A DNA stretch of 64,000 nt from positions 174,626-238,625 of the forward strand of contig DF236974.1 of the NCBI GenBank assembly GCA_000708835.1. Direction: 5' to 3'. The notes beneath the pieces are model-generated. The model was given only the letters and a program-made list of their open reading frames with translations, was not told where the DNA came from and ran no database searches. The stretch is from Klebsormidium nitens (Eukaryota; Streptophyta; Klebsormidiophyceae; Klebsormidiales; Klebsormidiaceae). The position numbers and the translations under genes were made by a program. Shown piece by piece: positions 47,881-60,411 of the stretch (its first letter is position 1; each line of letters begins with the position of its first letter).

Positions 47881-50800
47881 GCAAAGCTCGACTTCGAGAA
47901 GGTGCTGTCGGTGTACCCCGAGAACCCGGACGCGCTCAAGGCGCTGGGCAGCATCCACCAGCTGGAGGGCGACACCGCGCGCGCGCTCACCAATTTCAAG
48001 CGGGTCACCGAGATTAATCCAAAAGACATTCAGGTAGGGCCTTTTTTCCGTGGGGCGTTGTTTGTCTCTCTTTCGTCCGTTAACTCGTGTTCGTTGTCCA
48101 TTGTGGGGGATCTGTTGTGCCTTAGGAATCCTACGCCTCTGCGTGAAGTGGGTCCTTGCAATCTGACCATCTACATTTTTTGGTTTGCTTTTGCCAGGCG
48201 TGGGAGAATCTTGGTGGCCATTTCCTTGTTTTTCAATATCAACGATGCTAACACTTGACAATCAATCCCGGAAACCTCAAACCTGCTCTGCACTCCGGCC
48301 CACCTGAATCCCCCATACTGAGCCCACCCGTCTCAGGGAGGTTTTCTTGTCATATTTTGCGCTTGTTATTGTTCACTGAGAGAGTCATATTTTGCAGGCG
48401 TGGGTAGAGTTGGGCGAGTTGCTCCTTGCGTCCGACTTCAGCGGCGCGCTGCGCGCCTTCACGACCGCCGTCGCGCTCATGAACAAGCGCGACGACCCCA
48501 TCCCGCCCGCGCTGCTAAACAACATGGGCGTGCTCTACTTCGAGAAAGGGGAACACGCCCTCGCTCTAGGCGCGTACACCGAGTCTCTCGGTCCGGGGCC
48601 TTGGTTCGATCTGCTCAACGCTCAAGCGGCCCGGGGGGTCGAAGAGGGATCCCTCGAGAACGGCGAGGTGGCGCCGGATGGCGCGCTGACGTTGGATGAC
48701 GTGGAGCACGTGGATCTGCCGGCGGACAAGGTCACGACGGTGTACAACTTGGCGCGGGTGTTTGAGCGGGTGCACGAGACGGGGAAAGCGGAGACGCTGT
48801 ACCGGTTCCTGCTCAAAAAGGTGGGGAACCCTGCTGAGGGACTGCACGCTGCTTGTTCTTGTACTTTCGGGCGTCTTGTTGAGCCGTGTTTGACCTTTGT
48901 TCTGGACCACTATTCCAATCTGTTTGCTCCTTTGAAGACTGAAGGCAGCTCGCGGTTGCACGTATGGGAAATAGGAGCTGGGCTTGAAACTTTGAGCTTC
49001 TGCTGTAGTCTGTAAACGACTCTCAAAAGTTGAAGAGCCGCGTGGCTGTTAGCAAGGCTTGAGATAGAGAATGTGCGACCGAACCTCATGTCATGCGTTT
49101 GTGAGACACTTTGAGCTGCCGTTGAATCACAACTTTCGTTACTGCAGATTCCACAGTACAGCGACTGCCTCCTCCGGTTAGCCGCCATTGCCCAGAACCG
49201 GAAGGATTACGCCGGCGCTCTGAAGCTAGTAAGGATTCAGAATCGGGCTTTCTTTATCTCAGATTGCGAGCATATTAGGCTCGCTACGCTGGTGTCAGCT
49301 CTTCTAGTTGTGTGAGGATCGACCGATTTTCCAGTTCAGACGGCCGGATGAAATTTTATGACACCTGAGCTGTCATTTTCGAGACCGAATTCGAAAGCGC
49401 TTCGCCATTTGTGGTACAATTCGATAAGCGATGCAGTTTTACATTCGTAATGACCGGCAATGAGCAGTTTTCCATGATATATCCAATATCAAAGTCAACG
49501 TAGCTGGTAAGCCGCCGTTTGAGTTCCCACTTATTTGCGGTGCAGATCGACGAGGCGGTATAGTTGGACGGTCTCAACCACGACGCGCTGTGCATGCGCG
49601 GGAGCCTGGAGCTGCAGCGCGGCGAGTGGGGCAAGGCTAAGGAGACGTTTAAAGCCATCCAGGCGGCCGAGAGTAATGACGACACCTACTCGGCGCTTGC
49701 GCTGGTGAGAGGCAAACTCTGAGATCCTGAAAGCCTGAAGTTGCGAAATTTCGAAGCAGCGACGTTACCCGTGCGGCGCTCTCAGGGGCAAGGGGGCTTT
49801 TGAAATCGCGTGGCTAGAAAGATGCTTCGTGACAGAAAACGCTTGTCTGGGCGCCTACCTTGAGTCTGGTAGACGTGTGAAAGATTTAACAATCTCCACG
49901 TTTTCTTCGGCTGCGGCCATGTTTCCGGTAGCTTCTGGACCGTATCAGACGCCCAAGATCGCTAACCACAATTCCAAAGAGAAGCTCCTTCAAAGCCTCG
50001 GATTTCGAGGCGTCGTTCGTTGCCGTGAATCACTTGGGTCTTTGAGAATTCAGTGCATCAACAGAAAGTTCGAGCACAAATCAGAACGCTTTTGCAGGCC
50101 AACTGGTACTTGTATGCTGCGGAGCGGGATGAGAAGGACAAGGACCCCAAAATCGAGGCGGAGCTCCTCGGCAAGGCTAAGACCTCGTACCTCAAGGTAA
50201 CCTTCTCCATTTCCCAAACATCAAAACTTGGTTTTTGTTACATGTCTTAACAATTTGAAGCAGACACCGTCTAATTGTAACTGAGTTTGATGGGAAAACT
50301 CAAGGAGACTGCACACCAGCTTCGGAAATGTGCGCTGTTTTGTCCCTGGTTTCGATTAAGGATGCAAAGACTTGGGATTGGTTCCTGGCACATGTTTGTT
50401 GCGCCCCCCTTGTAGCTCCGTCTTTCAACGCTTGACCTTTCTGAAAACTTGACGCACAACTTCCACATTGGAAGCGTAACTTCCCAACTGTTGATCCCTT
50501 GTGGTTCGAGGAACGCATATTTGCCCTCACACACTTGTGCACGAACCCGGATCCCTCAGTCAATAAGCTTTGACTCAGGGGTAGCGAATTTTTTTATGTC
50601 AATTCATCAGGTGCCCACGTTCAGAACCTAACAATGTGGAACGCACGCCTCCAGCTACACGATCCCAAAAGATCCACTTACATTTGTTGATATACAGAGC
50701 TTCAAACTTAGTCTCTCCGTTTGCCAGATCCTGCAGCAGCAACCGAGCAACACGTATGCCGCGCACGGGCTGGGGTGCGTACTGGCGGAGCAGGGGCGGT

Positions 50801-50924
50801 TCGAGCAGGCGAAAGAAGTGTTCGACCAGGTGCGCGAGGCGGCGGCCGCCAACAGCACCTTCGAGATGCCCGACGTGCGGGTCAACTCGGCGCACGTGCT
50901 GCTCGCGCAGGGGCACTTCCAGAA

Positions 50925-51525
50925 CGCCGTCGAGCTGGTGAGGAAAAGTTAGGGGGAGGGTTGAGAGAGTTGTTTTGTTGGTCACAAGGCCTAGGACGCG
51001 TTTGGAAACTCTTACTTCGCTTGTTTTTTCCATTCTGGGTCGATCTGGGAAAGGTCCTGCTGGCGCAGGGGCACTTCCAGAAGGCCGAAGCTGGAGAGGT
51101 GGTTTCTAGGGGGGTCCGATAGAGGAGTTCTCTGATTGATAAGGGTTCGTGCGGCGTCAGTCTCGTGCTTTCCTTGTGGTTAACCCGGGTGCACGTGCTG
51201 CTGGGGGCGGGGATACTTACAGAACGCCGGGCATGAGCGCGTAAGAGGAGAAGGTCGAGTTGTTCGGATGATCAAGAGCTGAGACGAGTTGCATGTTTTT
51301 TTTGTCGTTTTAATGTGGGTGTGACTCAGCATACATTCCTGCTGGCGGAAGGACACCGTCAAACGCAGTCAAGCTGTCGAGGCGGGTGGGAAAGGGAGAT
51401 AGAACAAATCTGAGGATGTCGTGATGCTGAGAAGTTTTGATTCGTATACTCCGTGGAGTGTGAAGGTCAGGGTACGGTTATACCTGATGCTCAAAGAGAG
51501 GGAGTCTGCCAGCGAACTGGTGAGA
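50925..51525 (+). repeat. Five-unit array of the exon 14 end and donor (copy 2)
   Basis: Exon-end remnants follow the real donor at 50938 at about 51095, 51237, 51379 and 51520, spaced about 141-157 bp. Only the last keeps GTGAG. Compared with copy 1, the two units nearest the exon are missing or were never formed. Confidence 0.75.
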
Positions 51526-53847
51526 AGGAGGTCAAGATTTTGTGTTTGAGAGCGCTTGATTTCAACATCGCGCACTTGTATTCTCAAGTCCCTTGTGCTT
51601 CTCAGCTATCGCGCTTCTATTTTCAGCAGTTCTGCACTCATCCAGCTTCGATCTGCTGGTCTAAAATTGGCCTCTAAAAAGCAAAGCTCGTCCTGTATCC
51701 TCTTCTGCTCACGATCTGGGTCGGAGCTTGGCATCGCTTCCTTTCCTTGGTGGCTTCGGACCTGTTCACATTACCCCGGTCTCGTCGAAGGCTCTGGACA
51801 GATTCGCGACCTGGAACGGTCAGAGTTTCGACTCGGCGACATTGATTTCGTCGATCGTTCGGCTCAGTCCACTGATACTTTGCGTCGGCCGTTTTCCTCG
51901 TGCAGTACCAGCAGGCCCTAAAACGACAGTTCCACAACACCGACTCGTTTCTCATGCTGTGCATCGCAAGGGCGCACTACGATATGGAAGACCAGCAGGT
52001 GGGCGCAGCGCTGGCGGCTGCTTTTCAACTGAGAAAGGAGAAACTAAGATACACTAAAAAGAAGAGAGAAAAAGGAAAGAAAGAAAAAAGCAACTCAAGA
52101 GTGATGTGGTGTGCTCCTTTGCACGTGATGCCTCAGCACAGCTACCGATTTGGCAGGGCGTCCAGCAGTCTCTTTCCGGTGAGGATTGCCGCGGTTATTC
52201 CGGCTATTTGTGCATAAATTGCTCGGGGGAATGGTTTGGAAAGGCAGACCTTGCACATCATGAGGAGGCGGTGCATGGGCAAAACGTAGTCTTTCGAAGA
52301 GATTACGGGTCTTTTGCTTTAACTTTTCCGGTCCAGCGTCGCCTCAGCCTCAGGAAATTCCCAAAAAATTGCATAGAGAATATCGGTACATACTTTCCGA
52401 CCCCTTTTTAAACCTCTAAACCGGGGGGGCTGCCGCCCCCCCGCATTTCCTCTTTGGGCCGTTCTTTCATTGCATGTGAGGATCGATAACTGGCAGGCTA
52501 AAATCGATTATGAAAAGAGGGAAGAATTGCAAAATGTTTTGGTCTATGCAGGCTCTCCAGGAGTGCAAGCGCGTGCTTCTGCGCACGATGCACCAGAGTC
52601 CGACCAACTACGCGCTGCGCTTCAACACGGCGGTCACCATGCAGAAGTTTGCCGTCACTGCGCTGCAAAAGAAGAAGCGGACGGCGGACGAGGTGAGGTC
52701 TCGGTGAGATACAGAGATGCCTTCTCTTTCTCGCACTTCCAATCAAGTATTTTGCCGGAATTTGGGGCCTGGCTTTCGCCAGGTTTTGACAATATTAAAG
52801 AATCAGGTCTCTTAGGAAGGCTCCTGCATGTGGTCGACGCCAGGTCACGAAGTTTTCGACAGGTTCTATCCCGATGAGTAAGACTCTGACCGGTCTCTGA
52901 AAAAGCAAGTTTGAGCTCCACCGCTTCGTGGCTTAATTTTCGTCCGCCAGCTACAGACGCCGACCGGGGATCTATTGAGGCAGACGTTCAGTTACAGATG
53001 CCAACCACGGACTATTCTGAATTCGAGGCAGGTGTTCGGTACGACTCGAACTGCTTTCGAGCAACCTGCCAGTCAAAGTGGAATCTTAGTGTATCTTAGT
53101 CAGGCCGTTGCTGAGTGACTTTAGTCTACGTAAGATGACAACAAAAACCTAGCAGGTCGATCGGGAGAAGCTGTACTGGCCTACAACAAGTTACTCAGGA
53201 GTGAAGGAAGACATCGCACAGAACATACACGGCTTCTCAGAAGCCTAACGCTCGATCGCGCAGGTGCGGAAAGCGGTGGCGGAGCTCAAGAGCGCGCTGC
53301 GGCTCCTCTCCCAACTGAACGCGTTGGGGGGACACCTGACGCACGGCATCGACCGCAAAAAGGTGGCCAGCCACATCGAATTTTGTAAGGTGAGCGCGTC
53401 ACGCCGTCAGAAAAAAAGCACGATTCGCCGGTTTAGTAAAGAAGCTGGTGGTCCTGTTTTGTCGACTGTTGGCGGACTGATGGGTTGTGCGCTTTTGTCA
53501 CGCTAACACTTTACTTGCGGGTAGAGTTTTTGAAGCGCTGTTGGCCACTCGCTGTGACTAGTATGGTTGGCTATGCTCTGTCAGGCCGAAGGGCCAGAAT
53601 AGTGTACCAAGGAAGTTCTGAACGTGTCACAAACCCCTTCCTCGATGCAAGCGAGGTCCCTTAACTCCACACTGGAACGTTCCACAAGTTCGTTAGTTAT
53701 CACAAGCGAGGAGTCTTATCTTCAGGCTGTCAACGTCACAAGGAAGAACTCTTTCTTCATGCCCCCACCCCGCGGTCGCCAGCAACCCACCTAAGGGCCG
53801 TGCAAATCGCAAACTCTAGACTCAAGCAGACAACAAAATTCTGACTT

Positions 53848-53872
53848 CAAAACCCTAAAACCCTAAAACCCC
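53848..53872 (+). repeat. Short CCCTAAAA telomere-like run
   Basis: AAAACCCTAAAACCCTAAAA followed by CCCC lies in the intron before exon 18 of copy 2, about three units of the Chlamydomonas-type telomere motif. Copy 1 lacks it. It is short enough to be chance or a small insertion at a break. Confidence 0.6.
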
Positions 53873-55571
53873 AATATCCTGATTCTCATTCCGACCCCGC
53901 GCAGGCGACGCTGGAGCGCGCGCGCGCCCACGTGGAGGCTGCAGAGCGAGAGGAGCAGCAGCTGCGCGTCAAGAAGGAGGCGCACGACTTGTACATGCAG
54001 AGGCAGGCCGAGGTCAAGCGGCTCGAGGAGGCGCGACGCGCAGAGGTGAGCTGGATATATGAGGGTTTGATGTCTCCGGTCTAAGGTTAGGGGTTGGATT
54101 GGACCTTAGGATCAAGTGCTCAAGTCAGGCGCGCCGCGCAGAGGTGAGGTGAAGCCCTGAGCCCTTGGGGTCTCCTGTCCGGCGTTAATGATTTGGCTAC
54201 CGACTCTGGATTCATGGCGGTGTGGCATCCAATAAAGGGTCTGAGCTCGGTCTGAGGTGTGAGCTTTAAATGAAATATCCACGGTTTAACTTGGGTGTCT
54301 GGTCAAGCGGCTCGAGAGCCGGCCGCACGGATGTGACGCCAACGTAACAGCATTTTGGGTCTCTGGTCCTGGTCTAGTGTTTAGCAGAAGGGTCTCGGAT
54401 TCTTGGTTCTGGTCAAACGGCTTGAGGAAGGGACCCCAAAAGTTCAGGGTTGAAGGCTGGTTGTACAATTGGCCTCAAGTTTCGAGCGCACGGTCATGTC
54501 ACCGAGCTTGTCGGAACTACTAGCCGCGTTGAGGGGGGGCCGGCTCGAGCTGGTCTCATCACGACCGTAATTCTCTTACCACTGGTAAAGCTTTCATATC
54601 AGAAAGACTTGAGGCGTTCCGACTGGAGTTGGGTAAGCCGGAGGCGCATGCTGATTTTGTGGACCCAAGCTTTGAGGCCAATGTCATCCTAAGTTGAGTG
54701 AACATTGAAGCCTAATGGCTTTCACGTTCGTTATGATATGCTCACGAGTCACCACTGTTTTCCCGAAAAGTCTGCATACGTTGACACCCTCAGACCCCCA
54801 GAACGCGTGACACCGGTCTTCTTTTTGACAACCGCAGGAGGAGCGCAGTCGGCGCGAGAAGGCAATCAAGGAAGCGGAGGAGCACGAGGAGAAATTCCGA
54901 GCCCTAATGGTGAGATGCGACTTTGGTATCTTACTGCACGAGGCTGCACTTGATCTGTCTTTTTGTCCTCTCTTTTACCTTTACATGTTTTCTCTTCGGT
55001 GGAGTAGCGCCCTCTCTGGGCGACATTTCGCGGCTGCACACTTCGTGTCGTACACGGATGGATATGAGGAGAATGTTTGCAAAGCCCTTTTGCGGATTCA
55101 GTCCCCGACGCTTCTTGTTACGCTCTGGAACCTAGCGGTGACATTGCGACACTCACTTTCTTTGTTGCCACCATCTTTTGTTGCTGCGATCTGCAAAAAG
55201 GGGGAAACTCGTCGTCCGCCTTTGCACAGTGGCCAAACAACCCTCAAGCAATTGTGTGCTGAATGAGAAGTCGATCCTTCCTTGAAACGGTCGTATGTTC
55301 CTGGGTTTACGCTCGAGAAGATGCAAGAGTTATCATGGAACGACATAAAAGCGGAGAACATGGCGAAAAGAACTGGGGACTCGAGGCGATGGACATTGGT
55401 TACTCGCCGACTGCAGTTAGCGCCCCCACTCCAACATGGACGACAGAAGAGGCAGAATCTGGTCGATTCTTCTTAGAAAGGTGTTAAGTTGAAGATGCGG
55501 TACTGTTTGAAGAGCGTTGTCGAATCTCGAAGAGAAGGGGCCGTATCAGACGACGTTTCGTTCTGTTGCAG

Positions 55572-56285
55572 GCCGACGCGCGCCCACGCGCAATGTGGAT
55601 GTGTTTTCTAGTCCTTTCTCCTGGAGTCGTTTTCTCTCGCATATTATGCAAACAAGGCCGTACGCCCGCAAGAAAGGGAATCGATCAGGGAAGTAGAGGC
55701 GGAACTTCACGACTCACGACCACTTTTCTTATTTGCAGGCCAAGGTCAAGCCGAATCGCCCTACGCCAGCGTGGAAAAGGAAGGGATTCAGCACTGACTC
55801 TTTTCTCCTGAAATTCATGAAACAGTAGGGAGGTCGTACTTAGTGTCAAACGGTGAAGTGTCAGGAACTAGAGACGGGATTGAACGACCAATCAATTTTA
55901 ATTACAGGCCGAGCTGCGAACCGCTTTGCACGCCGGCATGGACGACAAACACGTTGAACCCGGTGGTGTTCCTTTGTAAAAGTAGTGGGCCTGAAAATCG
56001 CATTATTTGGGGGGAAATTACCGAATGACCGAACGTCAGGAACTAGAGACCGTACCGAATGACACTGTTCTTCTTCTCAGGCCGAGGTCAGGCGGAACCG
56101 CCCGCACGTCTACGTGGACGAGGAAGAGATCGACAACGGTTTCGCTCTCCTGGCAAAACAATAATATTATCGATAAGGAAACGCTTAAACGTCCAGAACC
56201 AGAGACGGGAGTAAACGGCCACTCGTCCTTTTTTCAGGCCGAGGTCAGGCCGAACCGCCCGCACGCCGACGTGGACGAGGAAGAG
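55572..56285 (+). repeat. Five-unit array of the exon 20 acceptor and exon start (copy 2)
   Basis: Starts at 55572, 55739, 55908, 56081 and the real exon at 56238, spaced 167, 169, 173 and 157 bp. Each of the first three pairs best with units 1-3 of copy 1 (for example GCAATGTGGATG in both first units, GGAAGGGAT in both second units). The array therefore existed before the gene duplication, and copy 1 gained, or copy 2 lost, one unit. Confidence 0.88.
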
Positions 56286-58123
56286 GGGCCGGACGGCGAG
56301 CCGCGCGCGGGCAAAAAGGAGAAGCGGAAGCGGGAGAAGAAGGAGCGGACGAAGGGCAAGAAGCGGCGCGGGGACGAGGAGCGGAGCGAGGGCGAGGGGG
56401 GGGCCAGCGACGAGGAGCCGGAGTACCGGAGCGAAGGGGAGGACGAAGAAGACGAGAGTGAGTGCTGCATTCCGTCAGGGGAGAAGCAAAATAATGACAG
56501 GAAAAACCTTGACTGGACGGACAATTGTCCGATTTCAAGGTTGATAACGGGGTGCATATCGAGCCGGAGTACCGGAGCGAAGGGGAGGACGAGGGAGACG
56601 ACGAGAGTGAGTGCCGCAATTTGTCAGCGGGGAGAAGGGGAACAAACAAGCAAGAACAAAAAACAAACAACAACAAAAAGTTCGAAAGAGAAGCCTAATC
56701 GGACCGATGAACAACGTGATTGTTAGATCTTTCGAAATCTGACAAACAATATGCTCCCTGATCCAACACAAAGCTGAATCGGGGAGCATGTTGAGGATCG
56801 TGCCTTCCAGCGGCCCCGAAGCCTGCAGCCCTCCTGGCCGGTCGCCCCCAATCATGAATTCACGGTCGCTTCCGCGGCGACTGAGGATCCGAGTTCGGGG
56901 TTTGTCAGACGACAAGAATTGACTCTTGGTGCCACTTCTCGGGAATGCGTGCGTGAGTTGGACAGCAGAGTCTGAAATACAATCTAGGAAGCCTCTTCCA
57001 GATATCGGAAGGACTCGTTTCAGCTTCTCTCCTGACCCCTCATGCTGTTCCTTGCAGGGCGAGATTCCGGTTCCGACGCCGAGGAGCAGGAACGGAAACG
57101 GCGGAAACAGGAGAAGAAGGAGCGGAAGCGGCAGCGGCGGCTGCAGCGGCAGAAGGACGACGACGGGGAAGAAGAGAATGGAGCGGAACCGGCGGGAGCG
57201 GATCTTGAAGAAGCGGAAGCGGACCGGAATGAGCTGGAGGAGGAAGACGGGGAAGAGACGAAGCAGCCCGCCAGGGGGAGGCGGCCGGGTAAGGGCCCAC
57301 CAGTGATGCCATCATTCTCAACGAACCTTCTAACTTTGAGATGTCGTGGCAACGTGTTTTGGCTTGTGTGGAATACACTTGACCGCTTTCCTGTACAGTA
57401 TCAGAAAAAAGTTGGTTCGACGCCCAAAGGACGGACCGCTGTGGACGTCAAAGATAATCGCTCTCCTGGTTCTTTCTTCTCTAGCGAATGTCAGTGGAAG
57501 GTACGGTTTCGGCTATAAGGCAATGGAATGAACCAGAAAGATCGGAGCTGCCCGCATTGATGGGTTGCATTGGTTCGCAAGGCAGGATTGCATAACCGGT
57601 TCAGGGTCATGTTTTGGGCCGCACAGCTACTCGGCGATCGTACCTTTGAGGGTTTCTTGCCGGCAACACTTTCTTGACATCGTGCTCCAATGCTTCGAAT
57701 TTTCTTCTCTTCCAATCGCGAAGGTCAACTGCTTTTGAAGTCCCCCTTCCATTTTCCGTCATGCGCTGTAGCATTTCCACTGTTCGGAAGCCCACATCTG
57801 CAGCATTCACCACGCTGTTCGAGTCTACTCCGTATCGCCGTCAGCGCTTGGTTTACGCAATCGCATGCATTAGTAACCTTGATGGCGTAAGCAACGGGAC
57901 GTTCGACTTCTCTTCCTTGCACTTCGCAGGAAGAAGGGTTCTCGACAACGACGAAGACGAGGAGGAGGAGGAGGAGGAGGAGCCTCCGGCGCCGGTCGAG
58001 GAAACGAACGTGGCAAGCGTTGCTCCGGCGGAACCCATGGAGGAAGATGAAGACGAAGACGAAGTGGATGATGAGGCGGCGCGGCGAGCGCTCATTGGAG
58101 CGGATGATAGCGACGAGGACTAG

Positions 58124-59068
58124 AATAGGTATCTTTTCGTTGATGGTCGTGCTTAAAAGAGCAGTTCACGATTGAGCCGCTTGCAGATGTGGCGGCGCAG
58201 TGAGGGATGTACTGGACAACTTAGCAGTCCTGAAAGGGGGCCGTTGGGCGTTGTTGGTTGTGCTTCTACCGAGGAAGCCGCGGTATGGTCCGGGAGACCC
58301 AGCCTTTGTTGCAGCTCCTTTATGCAAGCACTTGCAGTCATGATATTGTAGCGCACACAGTCGGACTTGCCCTACAGTAATGAAGCCAGCTATGCCAGGT
58401 CATTCACATGAGTTGGCTTGAACATGTCCATGGCAATTAACCTGGACAGTACACGCGTACATGGACGCAAAACACTGCCGCTGCTTGTGATCGGCAATCA
58501 GGACGTCTCTGGCATGATCCATGCCATGCCAGTTCTACTTCTTGGATCATGCGATGTCACCTTACAGTCGAGCTCCTGCAAATGCATCATCCGTGATTGC
58601 ATGCCAGGCTGGGCATGGCGGACGTACGGGAATGGAGTTTACGTCCGTCCGGCTAGCTGTCAGCAGACGCAGCTCATGAGTCCGCTTGACTAGGAAATAT
58701 ATATACATGCAATTTAGTCGAGCGCTATATCATGCGGGAAGCTTTGGTACATGACTCTGACTCAATGCAACATATGATTATCGTTTTGGAGGAAATTGGG
58801 ACATGGCCAGCTATTACAAGCAAAGTGCAATTGTCTGCAAAGGATCTGACGTCAAAAAGACAAATTTTGCCTGACCGTCCGTGTCATTGCTCCGCGGCCT
58901 TCAATAACTGCTGTCGATGGCGTTCAGCATTTCCTCTCTGCCTGGCCTTCCGGTCGCTTTCAAGCCTCGCCTTGCCAACCTTGACTGCTTCGTCCATCTT
59001 CAATTTACTCCACTGCAGTAAAGTAATTTGATAAGGCAACTACTTGAGAAGCATGCCAAGAGGCTCAA
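58124..59068. other. Convergent intergenic region
   Basis: The first ~250 bp match the 3' flank of CTR9 copy 1. The remainder has short frames only, none of which I recognise. Confidence 0.4.
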
Positions 59069-60411
59069 TTATGCAAAATTAAAGACAAAGGGCGTGTCGA
59101 CGAGCAACATAAAGTCCCCAACATCATTTGAGCTCTGCTGGGTCTCGACCATGATCGCTCCCTCGTTGAAGTACTTGACCGCAAGAAAAGTAGAATTAAG
59201 AATTTGTCTGGGGCGACCGTGATTACTCCCTCGTTGAAGCACTTCTCCGCGAGGAAAGCAGAAGGAAGATCTTACCAAGCTGCAGCCGGCGTGGCAAGGG
59301 CATTGCATAACAAAGACATGTGCCCCAGTGACTTCAGACTGCCGTATGGGCGGCCCAGCATTGAAACCTCACCGTTTTGAATGCAGCTCTTTGCTTCATT
59401 CTCCGCCGTTGATTCCTGCCCCGGGCCTTGATGCTCCCCGCGTTCGGACTCGACGTTGGAACCGGCTGGTCGAGCGGGTGCTTCTCCGGATCCAAAAACG
59501 CAAGAGGAGCTGCATTACAAGTTTTCTTTCCCCCTTGAATCTCTTAGGACCGTGGTTGGATACAACAGGGCTGTAAGTTGATTAGAAACCGTTTTGCACC
59601 AGTCTGTCCTCAAAACGAACACATGCTTTCAATTGCAGAGCGGTGCATGCTGGTGGAAAATGAGGAGAAGAGAATCTGTATCCAAGTGTGCAGTTCCTTG
59701 AGAAAGCAAGACGGGCATAGAAGGATAAACACCACTGGCATCGCGCTTTATAGATAGGTTACTCTTGCTAAAGAACACCGGACCGTTCGGCCAATCCATG
59801 GAGCATTGGGTATGCAAGTGCAGACAAATCAGTAGCATTGAGATCCAAAAGTATCATATTCAGCAAATGCAAAGCAGTTGAAGGACAAGAGTACCATGTA
59901 GAAAACCTGCTTTGTCCAAGTGCGGTGTCTAATCCACCAGAGTGTGCCGCGCCTTTCACTACATACCTCCGTACAGCCTTTTCCTGGTGAATGTCCACAG
60001 CTTCGTTGCATAACCCCGCACCTCATGCCTGTCCGACAGCACTCCTCTGCATTGACCTTTTTGCAACCGGAGCACTTCCAACCCACGGTTTGGACCCATC
60101 ATAAACCCCCCCGAAATGCCGCTATTTGGCTGGTTAAACAGGTTCATTCTGCATGCCTTTGCAGAATCAAAGTGCCGACCAGAAAATGAGGCCGTTTCAT
60201 CAGGCATGCTGCCCCCATTTCGAGACTCTAGCGATGGCTGCTTTGCTTCATCTGAAGGGATCGTCTTCACCACGCTTTCTGGACACAGCTGATAAGCTGC
60301 TGAAACCGTTTGGTGGAGCGCAAGTGGTGGTACAACTCCAGTGAAGGAGAAAGCCTGCAGCTGCTTGCAGAGGCTGTGGAATCCGCGCAGACTGGAGGGA
60401 AAGGCCGCCAT
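59069..60411 (-). CDS. Small basic protein of unknown function, possibly organelle-targeted
   Basis: Three exons join in phase: 60411-59967, 59509-59373 and 59173-59069, about 228 residues, starting MAAFPSSLRGFHSLCKQLQ. The first ~140 residues have few acidic residues near the start and include HEVRGYATKLWTFTRKRLYG. Exon 2 reads APLAFLDPEKHPLDQPVP and then a very basic KARGRNQRRRMKQRAAFKT. Exon 3 ends in GAIMVETQQSSNDVGDFML and a hydrophobic tail ending FVFNFA. The N-terminus could be a mitochondrial or plastid leader and the basic core could bind nucleic acid, but I do not recognise the family. The acceptor of exon 3 is not certain to within two codons. The start of exon 3 is duplicated upstream. 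Confidence 0.5.
59146..59239 (-). repeat. Tandem copy of an exon start (gene at 59 kb)
   Basis: On the minus strand the exon 3 start (CTTCAACGAGGGAGCGATCA) and the preceding pyrimidine-rich acceptor region are repeated 68 bp upstream (CTTCAACGAGGGAGTAATCA). This is the same kind of exon-edge duplication seen in CTR9, NDC1 and the SMP gene. Confidence 0.75.

Larger units (their letters stand above)
47840..58123 (+). pseudogene. 3' half of CTR9 copy 2, conserved but with one stop codon
   Basis: Exons 9-22 are all present with good splice sites: 47840-48033, 48398-48820, about 49148-49228, 49546-49704, 50099-50197, 50731-50937, 51906-51998, 52552-52692, 53265-53390, 53905-54045, 54838-54909, 56238-56457, about 57059-57292 and 57930-58123 (a few borders may be off by one or two bases). 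Apart from exon 12 they are open and very close to copy 1; exon 10 encodes an identical protein despite about 26 silent changes. Exon 12 has TAG for CAG at 49561-49563. Exon 12 is 159 nt and flanked by phase-0 introns, so skipping it would keep the frame. Introns are also well conserved here. It may be a recent pseudogene, or the source of a truncated C-terminal CTR9; transcription cannot be judged. Confidence 0.75.
43840..58380 (+). repeat. Unit 2 of the CTR9 tandem segmental duplication
   Basis: This is the partner of 19540-35500. Similarity is high from about 46860 to 58380 in both exons and introns, and low before that, where only exons and short intron pieces align. Confidence 0.85.
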
